Shown: positions 38,869 to 47,270 of the stretch, in pieces
Position numbering within the stretch: the first letter of the stretch is position 1
Layout: each line of letters starts with the position of its first letter
Position numbers and translations under genes: made by a program
NCBI GenBank assembly: GCA_035552095.1
Contig: DASZMA010000033.1
Coordinates: 1-64,000 of the forward strand
Source: Bog-473 sp035552095
GTDB taxonomy: Bacteria > Actinomycetota > Acidimicrobiia > Acidimicrobiales > RAAP-2
Reading direction: 5' to 3'
DNA: 64,000 nucleotides
The notes under the pieces: model-generated
Database searches by the model: none
What the model was told of the DNA's origin: nothing
Seen by the model: only the letters and a program-made list of their open reading frames with translations

Positions 38869-40181
38869 CAGCGGGGCGGTTCCTGCTCTGCACCACGCCG
38901 GCGCAGGGCCATACGGCGCCGCTGCTGGCCGTGGCCAGCCGGCTGGTAGCCGATGGCCACGAGGTGGCGTTCTTCACCACCGAGCACTACCGGGACAAGG
39001 TGGCGGCCACCGGCGCCCGGTTCGTGCCGTTCGCCCCTGAGTACGACGCCCACGATCTGATGGTGGTCAACCCCGAGCGCGAGTCCTCCTCCAAGCGGGG
39101 CGTCCGCGGTGTGAAGGATGACCTGCGCCGCATCTTCGTGGGCCCGGTGCCCGGACAGTTCAAGGACCTGCAGGAGATCAGGGAGACGTTCGCCCCCGAC
39201 GTCATCGTGGTCGACAGCATGTTCCTGGGCGCCCTCCCCCTCGCCCTGGGCCCGCGGCAGGCCCGCCCGGCCCTGGCCTGCATCGGCGTCATGCCCTACC
39301 CCAGCACCAGCCGGGACACTGCCCCTTTCGGGGTGGCCCTGCAGCCCGGCACCAGCCCGCTGCATAGGGCCCGCAACGCCGTTTTGAACTGGGCCACCGA
39401 GCACGGTGCCCTATGGGACATTCAGCGGCTGGCCCAACGCTGCATGGCCGAGACGGGCGCGCCGAGATTCAGCGGGTACTTCATCGACCTGCCGCCCAAG
39501 GTGGTCGACGCCTACCTGCAGGCCACGGTGGCGGGCTTCGAGTACCCACGCTCGGACCTGGCCCCGACGGTGCGCTTCGTCGGCCCCATCCTGTCGCCGG
39601 CTTCGACCTCGTTCGAACGTCCAGGTTGGTGGGACGAGCTGGACGGCGGCCGGCCGGTGGTCCACGTCACCCAGGGCACGCTGGACAATGCCGACCTGGG
39701 CCGCCTGCTCGGGCCGGCCCTTGAAGCGCTGGCCCACGACGACGTGCTGGTGGTGGCCACCACAGGCGGGCCCGACCCGGCCCCGCTTCAAGCCGGCCTG
39801 CCCGCCAAGGTGCGGCTGGAACGCTTCATCCCCCACGACCTGCTGCTGCCCCACGTCGACGTCATGGTCACCAACGGCGGCTACGGCGGGGTGCAGCAGG
39901 CGCTGGCCAACGGCGTGCCCCTGGTGGTGGCCGGCGACAGCGAGGACAAGCCCGAGGTGGCGGCCCGGGTGCGCTGGTCGGGCTCCGGCATCGACCTGCG
40001 GACCGGCAAGCCCACCCCGGCCAAGATCGCCCAGGCGGTGCGCCGCGTCCTGGCCGAGCCGAGCTTCGGAGCGCGGGCCCGGGTGTTGCAAGCCGAGATC
40101 GCCCGGACCCGCCCCCTCGACACCATCACCGAGGTGCTGGAGGGATTGGCCGGTGCGCCTCAGCAGTCGGTCGCGCAATGA
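38865..40181 (+). CDS. GT1/MGT-family glycosyltransferase
   Basis: A 438-residue UGT-type glycosyltransferase: N-terminal CTTPAQGHTAPLLAVASRLVADGHEVAFFTTEHY, the acceptor half, then the donor-binding C-terminal half with VHVTQGTLDN, RFIPHDLLLPHVDVMVTNGGYGGVQQALANGVPLVV (the GT1 'HGGxxS' region modified to NGGYGG). Family members glycosylate hydrophobic aglycones. GTG 38865 overlaps the GH13 stop. The operon thus couples redox, glycoside hydrolysis and glycosyl transfer, possibly for one modified metabolite (inference). Confidence 0.88.
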   Translation: MTAGRFLLCTTPAQGHTAPLLAVASRLVADGHEVAFFTTEHYRDKVAATGARFVPFAPEYDAHDLMVVNPERESSSKRGVRGVKDDLRRIFVGPVPGQFKDLQEIRETFAPDVIVVDSMFLGALPLALGPRQARPALACIGVMPYPSTSRDTAPFGVALQPGTSPLHRARNAVLNWATEHGALWDIQRLAQRCMAETGAPRFSGYFIDLPPKVVDAYLQATVAGFEYPRSDLAPTVRFVGPILSPASTSFERPGWWDELDGGRPVVHVTQGTLDNADLGRLLGPALEALAHDDVLVVATTGGPDPAPLQAGLPAKVRLERFIPHDLLLPHVDVMVTNGGYGGVQQALANGVPLVVAGDSEDKPEVAARVRWSGSGIDLRTGKPTPAKIAQAVRRVLAEPSFGARARVLQAEIARTRPLDTITEVLEGLAGAPQQSVAQ

Positions 40182-40342
40182 CCCCAGTCGACGGCGCTGG
40201 TCGTCAGTAGCTGCGGGTCCACCACGGACACGACTGCCCCGATGGGTCGCCCAACCACCCGCCCCGGTCTCATCACGCCAGTGCCTTCCTGGTCGGTCAA
40301 GCTCGGCCAACTCTAAGCGTTCGGCCTCACCTGAAACGGCGT

Positions 40343-41314
40343 TCAGCCGTTGACTCCAGACATGTCGGGGTAACGGTCCCCTTGCACCGCGACGTCGCTG
40401 AGGCTGGCCAGATCCTCGGCGCTCAGGGCAACGTCCAGGGCCCCCACGTTTTCCTCGAGGTAGGTGCGGCGTTTGGTGCCCGGAATGGGGGCGAGGTCGC
40501 GGCCCTGGGCGTGCACCCAGGCCAACGCCACCTGGGCCGGCGTGCACCCCTTGGCCGCCGCCAGCGCGTCAATCGTCTCGACGATGGCGATGTTGGCCGT
40601 CAGGTTGTCGCCCTGGAAGCGGGGGTTGTGGCGGCGGAAGTCGCTCTGGTCGAGTGCGTCGACCGTGCGCAGGGTCCCGGTCAGAAAGCCGCGCCCCAGC
40701 GGGCTGTAGGGGACGAACCCGATGCCCAGTTCGCGCAACGTGGGCAGGATCTCAGCTTCGGGCTCGCGGGACCAGATGGAGTACTCGGTCTGCAGGGCCG
40801 AGATCGGGTGCACGGCGTGGGCCCGGCGGATGGTGGCCGGGGCGGCCTCGGACAGGCCGAGGAAGCGCACCTTGCCTGCCGCCACCAGCTCAGCCATGGC
40901 CCCGACCGTCTCCTCAATGGGCGTGTCGGGGTCGACCCGGTGCTGGTAATAGAGGTCGATGTGGTCGGTCCCGAGGCGCGAGAGCGAGTCGTCGCAGGCC
41001 TTGCGCACGTACTCGGGCCGCCCGTTGATCGACCGCTTGGTGGGGTCGTCGGGATCGCGCACAATGCCGAACTTGGTGGCGATCACCGCGTCGTCGCGTC
41101 GGGCCCCGAGTGCCTGGCCCAGCAGGATTTCGTTCTTGAACGGCCCGTACATGTCGGAGGTGTCGAAGAAGGTGACCCCGAGCTCGAGTGCCCGGTGAAT
41201 AGTGGCCGTCGACTCGACGTCGTCGGTGGCCCCGTAGAAGTCGGACATGCCCATACAGCCGAGCCCCTGGCGGGAGACGATGAGTCCTTGGCTGCCGAGT
41301 GAGATGGTTTCCAT
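40343..41314 (-). CDS. aldo/keto reductase
   Basis: A 323-residue NADPH-dependent oxidoreductase of the AKR13-like group: catalytic tetrad Asp51, Tyr56 (FFDTSDMYG), Lys81 (ATKFG) and His125 (YYQHRVD); IPGTKRRTYLEENVGA binds the cofactor phosphate. Substrates are carbonyls or aldehydes; none can be specified. The ATG overlaps the stop of the merR gene by one base, so it is controlled by that regulator's operator. Confidence 0.93.
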   Translation of the reverse strand: METISLGSQGLIVSRQGLGCMGMSDFYGATDDVESTATIHRALELGVTFFDTSDMYGPFKNEILLGQALGARRDDAVIATKFGIVRDPDDPTKRSINGRPEYVRKACDDSLSRLGTDHIDLYYQHRVDPDTPIEETVGAMAELVAAGKVRFLGLSEAAPATIRRAHAVHPISALQTEYSIWSREPEAEILPTLRELGIGFVPYSPLGRGFLTGTLRTVDALDQSDFRRHNPRFQGDNLTANIAIVETIDALAAAKGCTPAQVALAWVHAQGRDLAPIPGTKRRTYLEENVGALDVALSAEDLASLSDVAVQGDRYPDMSGVNG

Positions 41315-41703
41315 CAGCTGGCGATCCTTTCGTGGTACGTGGCGATCTTGAAATCGATGGCCCGCAGGTTGCGGGTTGACTCGTCCAGCTGAGCCCGGAC
41401 GGTGTCCCGGTGGGCTTCCAGGAGGGCGAGGCGCTCGGCCTCGGTGCCGCGGCCGGCGCGGACCAGGTCGGTGTACTGGCGCATGGTGCGGATGGGCATC
41501 CCGGTCGAGCGGAGTTTGGTCAAGAAGACCACCCAGTCGATCTCGGCGTCGGAGTACCGCCGGTGGCTGGACGGGGCCCGGGTGATGGGGTCGAGCATCA
41601 ACCCGGCCCGCTCGTAGTAGCGCAGGGTGTGCGGACTCAACCCGGTCGCTTCGGCGGCGTCGGCAATGCTCAGGGCTCGGGATTTGGCTTGGGCGACGAC
41701 CAT
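41314..41703 (-). CDS. MerR-family transcriptional regulator
   Basis: A 129-residue MerR protein: ALSIADAAEATGLSPHTLRYYERAGLM (winged helix-turn-helix), RYSDAEIDWVVFLTKLRSTGMPI, then a coiled dimer helix (LLEAHRDTVRAQLDESTRNLRAIDFKI). No metal-binding cysteine is present, so it senses something other than a metal thiolate. It lies upstream of and overlaps the aldo/keto reductase gene. TAGGGT 6 nt before the ATG and a 19-bp promoter spacer fit MerR-type control. Confidence 0.93.
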   Translation of the reverse strand: MVVAQAKSRALSIADAAEATGLSPHTLRYYERAGLMLDPITRAPSSHRRYSDAEIDWVVFLTKLRSTGMPIRTMRQYTDLVRAGRGTEAERLALLEAHRDTVRAQLDESTRNLRAIDFKIATYHERIAS

Positions 41704-41709
41704 GCCTCC

Positions 41710-41740
41710 ACCCTAAGACTTCGAGTGCGCTCTAAGTCAA
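41710..41740 (-). promoter_or_regulatory. MerR-type promoter and palindromic operator
   Basis: On the minus strand TTGACT (-35, 41740-41735), a 19-bp spacer and TAGGGT (-10, 41715-41710). A 22-bp near-perfect palindrome with GACTT/AAGTC ends (41717-41738) fills the long spacer, as in MerR-activated promoters. The -35 and left arm lie inside the last codons of rimI. The -10 sits 6 nt before the merR ATG. Confidence 0.7.
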
Positions 41741-42241
41741 GGGGGTCCGGACCCGCATACCGTCCAGCCGCTCGGCGTATTCGGGCGTGTCGATGTCGTA
41801 GACCCACATGACCAGGGCATCCTCACCGGTGGCCTGGTAGTAGTTCTTGCGCACCCCGACCGGCGCGAAGCCGAAACGGCGGTAGAGGGACTGGGCTGGC
41901 TCGTTGTTGGCCGCCACCTCGAGCGAGAGGTGCTTGACCCCGGTGGGGACCAGGGTGTCGATGCCGTCGATGATCAAGGTGCTGGCCACCCCGGCCCGCT
42001 GGTAGATCGGCGCAGTGGCGATGGTGGTGATGTGCGCCTCGTCGTCGACGATCATGAAGCCGATGTAGCCGGCCATCTGGTCGCCATCCCAGGCCGCCCG
42101 ATACAGGCGGCCCTGGCGCAGGGCCAGCTCGGAGTTGAAGACGGCGGCGCTCCATGGTTCGGGGAAGACGGCGGCCTCAATGGGCAGCACGAAACGCAGG
42201 TCCCGACGTTTGAGCTTCTCCAGGCGAAGGTCAAAGGTCAT
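41732..42241 (-). CDS. rimI: ribosomal-protein-alanine N-acetyltransferase RimI
   Basis: A 169-residue GNAT protein beside tsaB and tsaE, the usual place for RimI, which acetylates the N-terminus of S18. Features: MTFDLRLEKLKRRDLRFVLPIEAAVFPEPW, the acetyl-CoA loop IYQRAGVASTLII and AQSLYRRFGFAPVGVRKNYY. ATG at 42241 is chosen; GTG two codons upstream is possible. Its 3' end contains half of the merR promoter. tsaD, which normally follows, is absent here. Confidence 0.9.
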   Translation of the reverse strand: MTFDLRLEKLKRRDLRFVLPIEAAVFPEPWSAAVFNSELALRQGRLYRAAWDGDQMAGYIGFMIVDDEAHITTIATAPIYQRAGVASTLIIDGIDTLVPTGVKHLSLEVAANNEPAQSLYRRFGFAPVGVRKNYYQATGEDALVMWVYDIDTPEYAERLDGMRVRTPLT

Positions 42242-42248
42242 GGCCACG

Positions 42249-42962
42249 TCAGGCGCGGCTGATCTGGGCGAAATTGCTGACGGCGTCGGCCTCGCGCATG
42301 TAAAGAGGAACGACGAGCGCCGGGTCAACCGGCGCCACTCCCTGGTCCAGCAGGCGCAGCCCCATGTGCAGCAGGGTCAGCGGCGGGGGGAAGGCCAGAC
42401 CGCCGTCGGGGACCGAGACACCCGGGACGGCACCGAAGACCTCGGCGTAGCGCTGGGCCCCGTCGCCCACGCCCAGCATCGGTTCCCCACCTAGCCCCTC
42501 GAGGACCCGGGCCAGGGCCGGGGGCGAGAACAGCCCAGGGGCCAGCACCTCGGTGGGCGACCCCTCGTTGTCCAGGTCGGCGACGGTGGCGAAGACCTCG
42601 CCGCGCCGAGCGTCGACCGCCGAGAGCACCCGGCCGCGGTGACCGATCTCGCCGGCCGCGTGCGTCAATACCTCAAGGCTGGACAGGCCGATGACGCCGA
42701 TCCGGCGGGCCTGGGCCAATCCCTTGGCCGCCGCCACACCCACCCGCAGGCCGGTGAAGAGCCCGGGGCCCACATCGACCACCACCAGGCCGAGGTCAGC
42801 CGCTGCGAGTCCCACCTGGCCCAGCAGGTGCGCCAGGGCCGGGGTCAGGGACTCGACGTGGCGCCGGCGGCCGGTCAAGGTGAACGCGGCCTGCACGCCG
42901 TCGTCGGTGCGAACCGCCACCCCCACCGTCTCGGTGGCCGTCTCAATGGCCACGGTGTTCAA
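42249..42962 (-). CDS. tsaB: t6A biosynthesis protein TsaB (YeaZ)
   Basis: A 237-residue ASKHA-fold protein: VAIETATETVGVAVRTDD, HVESLTPALAHLL, LGLVVVDVGPGLFTGLRVGVAAAKGLA is the TsaB signature. It scaffolds TsaD and TsaE to make N6-threonylcarbamoyladenosine in tRNAs. TTG at 42962 overlaps the tsaE stop (TTGA). Confidence 0.95.
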   Translation of the reverse strand: MNTVAIETATETVGVAVRTDDGVQAAFTLTGRRRHVESLTPALAHLLGQVGLAAADLGLVVVDVGPGLFTGLRVGVAAAKGLAQARRIGVIGLSSLEVLTHAAGEIGHRGRVLSAVDARRGEVFATVADLDNEGSPTEVLAPGLFSPPALARVLEGLGGEPMLGVGDGAQRYAEVFGAVPGVSVPDGGLAFPPPLTLLHMGLRLLDQGVAPVDPALVVPLYMREADAVSNFAQISRA

Positions 42963-43507
42963 GGGGCCGACCCGACCGCAGACGGCGAGAGCGCCCGCGC
43001 CACCTCATCGGCGCGGGCGGCCCAGCTCCCCCGCCCCACGATGGTGATGATCCGCCGATCCGCCGCCGGTGACTCGTCGGTGCCGGTGGCGGTGCCCTGG
43101 TCCTCGGGCTGGGCCAGGGTCACTTCGAGGGCGTCGTCGCCCAACGCCGGGGCGGCCAGGTCCCCCCACTCGACCAGGGCGACCGCCCGCTCCTCGACCA
43201 GCTCGGCCAGGGCCAGGTCGACCACCTCGGGTAGGGAGCCGGTGCGGTAGACGTCGGCGTGAATCAAGGTCCCGACCGGCGCGCCGTCGGCGCAGGCGTA
43301 CTGGCGCACCAGAGTGAAGGTCGGGCTGGTCACCGGGCCGGCCACGCCCAGCGCAGCGGCGAAGCCCTGGGCGAAGGCGGTCTTGCCCGCGCCCAGCTCC
43401 CCGATCAACAAGATGATGTCGCCCGAGCGGCTCAGCACGGCCAGGCGCCCGGCCAGTTCCTTGGTGGCGGCGGGCGAGTCCGACTGGGCGACCAGGGGCC
43501 AGCTCAT
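42959..43507 (-). CDS. tsaE: t6A biosynthesis ATPase TsaE
   Basis: A 182-residue P-loop ATPase: Walker A LLIGELGAGKTAFAQGFAAALG, SPTFTLVRQYACADG, LIHADVYRTGS and VALVEWGD match TsaE/YjeE. The C-terminal ~40 residues (after residue 140) extend beyond the usual ~155. It regulates the TsaB-TsaD complex. The ATG overlaps the udg stop (43504-43507). Confidence 0.95.
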   Translation of the reverse strand: MSWPLVAQSDSPAATKELAGRLAVLSRSGDIILLIGELGAGKTAFAQGFAAALGVAGPVTSPTFTLVRQYACADGAPVGTLIHADVYRTGSLPEVVDLALAELVEERAVALVEWGDLAAPALGDDALEVTLAQPEDQGTATGTDESPAADRRIITIVGRGSWAARADEVARALSPSAVGSAP

Positions 43508-44082
43508 GGCGGGCCCGCCGTCATCAACCGCTTGGCCCGCACCAGGTCGGCCCGCATCTCCGCCAGGGCCTCACCGCCGGCGCGCAGCACGTAGGCCGGG
43601 TGATAGGTCGGGACCAGGCGTCCAGTGCCGTAGGGGAAGACCGAGCCGCGCAGCTTCCGGATGCCCTCGGTGCTCTCCAGCAGTAGCCGGGTGGCGAAAT
43701 TGCCCAGGGTGATGATCACCGTGGGCTGAATGAGGGAGATCTGCTCCTCCAGGTAGGGGCGGCAGGAAGCGATCTCAATCGGCGCCGGATCGCGGTTGTT
43801 CGGCGGCCGGCACTTGACCACATTGCTGATGTAGCACTTGTCCCGAGTCAGGCCCATCTCTTCCCACATCAAGCGGTCGAGCAGCTTGCCCGAACGGCCC
43901 ACGAACGGCTCGCCGGCCAGATCCTCCTCCCGGCCCGGCCCCTCACCCAGGATCATCAGATCGGCCTTGGGGTCCCCGACCCCGAAGACGACCTGGGTCC
44001 GGCCTTCCGCCAAGGGGCACCTGGTGCAGGTGAGCGCCACCTGCCGCAGCTGCTCCAGGGTCCTCCCGCCACTCGCCGCCAT
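43504..44082 (-). CDS. family 4 uracil-DNA glycosylase (4Fe-4S)
   Basis: A 192-residue iron-sulfur UDG. Cluster ligands: Cys19 and Cys22 in LTCTRCPLAEGR, Cys91 in NVVKCRPPNNRDP and Cys107 in EIASCRPYLE. Active-site motif A is GEGPGREEDLAGEPFVGRSG, and motif B is VPTYHPAYVLR. It removes uracil from DNA. It sits between alr and tsaE, an insertion not seen in the usual actinobacterial alr-tsaE-tsaB order. Confidence 0.93.
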   Translation of the reverse strand: MAASGGRTLEQLRQVALTCTRCPLAEGRTQVVFGVGDPKADLMILGEGPGREEDLAGEPFVGRSGKLLDRLMWEEMGLTRDKCYISNVVKCRPPNNRDPAPIEIASCRPYLEEQISLIQPTVIITLGNFATRLLLESTEGIRKLRGSVFPYGTGRLVPTYHPAYVLRAGGEALAEMRADLVRAKRLMTAGPP

Positions 44083-44085
44083 CGC

Positions 44086-45291
44086 TCAGGGGACCGGTGG
44101 CGAAATGGAGCCACCCGCCAGCGCGGGCGGGTTCACGATCAGGCGCGGCACCCGGGCGCCGATGCCGCACAGCACCTCGTAGCTGATGGTGCCGAGGAGC
44201 TCGGCCCACTCGTCGGCCGTGATCTCCTCGTCGCCCTGGCGCCCGATCAGGACCACCTCGTCGCCCTCGTGCACCGTGCCGTCATCACCGCAGTCGACCA
44301 CGATCTGGTCCATGGTGACCATGCCGGCCAGCGGGCGGCGCCGCCCGCCGATGAGCACGCTGTAGCCGCTGGTGAACAGGGCTCGCGGCACGCCGTCGGC
44401 GTAGCCGATGGGCACGGTGGCCACCACGGACCGGGCCGGCAGCGGGCGCAGCCGGCCGTAGGAGGGCCGCTCCCCCGCCTCCAGTGTGCGCAGCGCCACC
44501 ACCCGCGCCTTGAGCGAGAGGGCCGGTCGCAGGGCGGCGTCCGGCGACGCTTCACCGAAGGCGGCGGTCACGGCGGGACCGGGCAGGTAGCCGTACAGGC
44601 CGAGGCCACAGCGGACCATGCTGTAGCGGGCGCCCGGGAACACGATGGCGCCGGCCGTGTTGGCGGCGTGGAGCACATCTGGGGTGACGCCAGCCCGGGC
44701 CAACTCGGCCACCACGCCGTCGAAGAGCTCGATCTGACCCCGCGTGAACCGGCGGTCCTCGGCCTCAGTGCCGTCGGCCACCGGGAAATGGGTGCACAGT
44801 CCTTCGAGATAGAGCAACGGGTCGTCGGCGATGGCCTGGACCAGTGCCGGCACCTCAGCCGGCTGGGCCCCCACCCGGTGCATGCCGGTGTCCACCTTGA
44901 TGTGCACGGCCGTGCGCTGCCCGAGCATCAGCGCGGCCTGGCCGAACCGGGCGATCCCCTCCGCCGAGTAGAGCGTGGGGGTGAGTCGGTAGGCGCAGGC
45001 GTCCTCGACGGCGTCGGTGTCACACTCGCTGAGTAGCAGCACCGGGCCGTGCACGCCCCGGGACCGCAGTTCCACCCCTTCGTCGACCAGGGCCACGGCC
45101 AGGCCGGCCGCCCCCCCGGCCAGTGCCGCCTTGGCCACCGCTGGGGCGCCGTGCCCGTACCCGTGCGCCTTGACCACGGCGCAGAGCTGGGCCGGGCTGG
45201 CCAGCTGGGCCAGCAGCCGGGTGTTGGCAGAAATGGCGGCGACGTCAATCTCGGCCCAGGCCGGCCGCGACTTGCCCTGGGCCATGGCCAC
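44086..45291 (-). CDS. alr: alanine racemase
   Basis: A ~401-residue PLP enzyme making D-alanine for peptidoglycan. Features: RPAWAEIDVAAISANTRLL, PLP-lysine VVKAHGYGHGAPAVAK, KVDTGMHRVGAQPAEV, RCGLGLYGYLPG, and the second-subunit tyrosine in VATVPIGYADGVPRAL. I chose GTG 45291, 5 nt after GAGGAGG; ATG 45285 also fits, and ATG 45375, which overlaps the nnr stop by 8 nt, would add 28 residues. Confidence 0.96.
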   Translation of the reverse strand: MAMAQGKSRPAWAEIDVAAISANTRLLAQLASPAQLCAVVKAHGYGHGAPAVAKAALAGGAAGLAVALVDEGVELRSRGVHGPVLLLSECDTDAVEDACAYRLTPTLYSAEGIARFGQAALMLGQRTAVHIKVDTGMHRVGAQPAEVPALVQAIADDPLLYLEGLCTHFPVADGTEAEDRRFTRGQIELFDGVVAELARAGVTPDVLHAANTAGAIVFPGARYSMVRCGLGLYGYLPGPAVTAAFGEASPDAALRPALSLKARVVALRTLEAGERPSYGRLRPLPARSVVATVPIGYADGVPRALFTSGYSVLIGGRRRPLAGMVTMDQIVVDCGDDGTVHEGDEVVLIGRQGDEEITADEWAELLGTISYEVLCGIGARVPRLIVNPPALAGGSISPPVP

Positions 45292-45367
45292 CTGGTCCTC
45301 CTCGCCGCTGCCGGCTTTGGGGGGAACAGGACCCTGCATGCCGGCGCGCAGCCGCTTGAACGTCCCG

Positions 45368-46759
45368 TCAGCCATCGGCCCGGGCCCGACTGAGGACGGC
45401 GGCCACCAGGGCGGGCAGATCGCCGGCCACCAACCCCTCCAACGCACCGCTGGCGGCGGCCCGCCCGTGCACGTGGGCGGCCAGGGCGGCGGCCGTGGGG
45501 GCATCCATGCCCCGGGCCAGGAAGGCGCCAATCACGCCCGAGAGCACGTCACCCGTGCCGGCAGTGGCCAGCGCGGGCACCCCGGCCGCGGCCAGCAGCA
45601 CGTCGGGTGAGGTGGACGATCCGTCGGTGGGCCGGGCCACCGCGGTGAGCGGGCCCTTGAGCAGCACCACCGCGCCCAGTTCCTGGGCCAGGTGGCGGGC
45701 GGCCGCCAGCCGGTCGTCACCAGGCGGGTGCCCGGCCAGCCGGGCGTACTCCCCGTCGTGGGGGGTGAGCACGGTGGGAGCGCTCCGCTGGGCCAGGATC
45801 TTCTGGGCCGCCCCCAGGTCACCCAGCGCGCTCAAGCCGTCGGCGTCCACCACCATGGGGACCGAGGCGCCCGTGATGACGGCCCGGATCTCCGCTTGCG
45901 TCGCCTCGTCGGTCCCGAGCCCCGGTCCGATGACCAGCGCCCGGCATTTGACCGTGGCCTCCAGGAAGGCCGAACCCCAGCCCGTCTCGGGCAGGCTCAT
46001 CCGCACCGCTTCGGTCGGCCACGGCCCGGCCGGGTCCCCCGGGGAGCCCAGCCGGATCATCCCGGCCCCGGCGCCCAGGGCGCCCCGCGTGCACAGCACG
46101 GCCGAGCCCTCCATGCCCACCGATCCGGCGGCCACGCCCAGGGCGGTGACCCACTTGTGCGACTGGCGCGGGCGGGCCGGCAGCAGTGCGGCGATGTCGG
46201 CGTCCTCCATCAGGGCCGCTCGCGCCGACCCGGTGTCGATGCCGATGTCGACCACTTCCACCTGGCCGCTGCGCTCGGGCCCGGCCCCCTGCAGCAGGCC
46301 CGGCTTGTAGGCGGCGAAGGTCACCGTGTGCCGGGCCCGCACGGCGTGGCCGCCGGCATCGCCGGTGTCGGCATTTATGCCCGAGGGGATGTCGATGGCC
46401 AGGACGGGAACGCCCGGCGCCACCTCGGGTGCGTCGTAGGTGCCGTGGAACCCGGTGCCGTAGGCACCGTCGAGGACCAGATCGCAGGGCGAGAGCACCG
46501 AGGGAGCTTCGGCCGCTTCGATCACGCTGACCCGGGCGCCGCGGCGGGCCAGGATGGCGGCCGCCACCCGGCCGTCGGCCCCGTTGCTGCCTCGGCCCAC
46601 CACGACCACCACCCGCTTGCCGTAGGCGCCGCTCAGGATGCGCAGTGCGGCCTGGGCCACGGCCGTCCCGGCCCGCTCGACCAGCGTCTCGTGGCTGACC
46701 TGGGACAGCGCGGCCGCGTCGGCAGCCTGCATCTCGTCGCGGGTCAGGACGGGCTGCAT
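45368..46759 (-). CDS. nnr: bifunctional NAD(P)H-hydrate epimerase / dehydratase
   Basis: A 463-residue repair enzyme for damaged NAD(P)HX. Residues 1-210 are the NnrE epimerase (VVVVVGRGSNGADGRVAAAIL, DLVLDGAYGTGF, VLAIDIPSGINADTG); residues 220-460 are the NnrD dehydratase (LVIGPGLGTDEATQAE, PTVLTPHDGEYARL, ALATAGTGDVLSGVIGAFLARG). Start ATG 46759 overlaps the acpS stop by 16 nt. Located between acpS and alr as in other actinobacteria. Confidence 0.96.
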   Translation of the reverse strand: MQPVLTRDEMQAADAAALSQVSHETLVERAGTAVAQAALRILSGAYGKRVVVVVGRGSNGADGRVAAAILARRGARVSVIEAAEAPSVLSPCDLVLDGAYGTGFHGTYDAPEVAPGVPVLAIDIPSGINADTGDAGGHAVRARHTVTFAAYKPGLLQGAGPERSGQVEVVDIGIDTGSARAALMEDADIAALLPARPRQSHKWVTALGVAAGSVGMEGSAVLCTRGALGAGAGMIRLGSPGDPAGPWPTEAVRMSLPETGWGSAFLEATVKCRALVIGPGLGTDEATQAEIRAVITGASVPMVVDADGLSALGDLGAAQKILAQRSAPTVLTPHDGEYARLAGHPPGDDRLAAARHLAQELGAVVLLKGPLTAVARPTDGSSTSPDVLLAAAGVPALATAGTGDVLSGVIGAFLARGMDAPTAAALAAHVHGRAAASGALEGLVAGDLPALVAAVLSRARADG

Positions 46760-47223
46760 GGGGCGACGCGCTCGGCCACCACGAAGGCGATGGCGACATG
46801 TTCGGTATGGGAAAGCGAGAGATGGAACCGTCCGGCCTGCCGCTGCTCGGCGAGGTCGGCGGCGGCCCGGTGCAGGACCAGGAAGGGGGCGTTGCGGGTG
46901 GGCCCGTCGCCTTCGGTGCGGCCCACCTCCACGTCGGTCAGTGGGAAGCCGCCCAGTCCGGTGCCCAGCGCCTTCATCACCGCTTCCTTGGCCGCGAAGC
47001 GTGCGGCCAGGGACTCAGTCGGGTCAGGCGAGCGGCCGGCGTCGGCCCGCTCGGCCTCGGTGAAGTAGCGGGCGGCGAAGCCGGGCCGGCGGGTCAAAAT
47101 GCCGCGCAGGCGCTCGACGTCGACCGCGTCCACGCCGACACCGACGATGGCGGAGCCGCCGACCGGACCGCCGACGGAGTTCTCGAACATGTCAGCCAGG
47201 GTGGTGGCCGCATTGACCCGCAT
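46744..47223 (-). CDS. acpS: holo-[acyl-carrier-protein] synthase
   Basis: A ~159-residue phosphopantetheinyl transferase: IVGVGVDAVDVERLRGILTRRPGFAARYFTEAE with the Mg-binding Asp, and SLAARFAAKEAVMKALGTG; FHLSLSHTEHVAIAFVVAE ends the fold. It transfers 4'-phosphopantetheine from CoA to ACP. ATG 47223 (AGGA at 7 nt) is preferred; ATG 47190 would give a product nearer the family's usual ~125 residues. It follows glmS by 47 bp. Confidence 0.93.
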   Translation of the reverse strand: MRVNAATTLADMFENSVGGPVGGSAIVGVGVDAVDVERLRGILTRRPGFAARYFTEAERADAGRSPDPTESLAARFAAKEAVMKALGTGLGGFPLTDVEVGRTEGDGPTRNAPFLVLHRAAADLAEQRQAGRFHLSLSHTEHVAIAFVVAERVAPCSPS

Positions 47224-47270
47224 TTTGATGTCCTGGTAGCTGAGCTGGCTCACGCCGGGCACCGTCTCAT

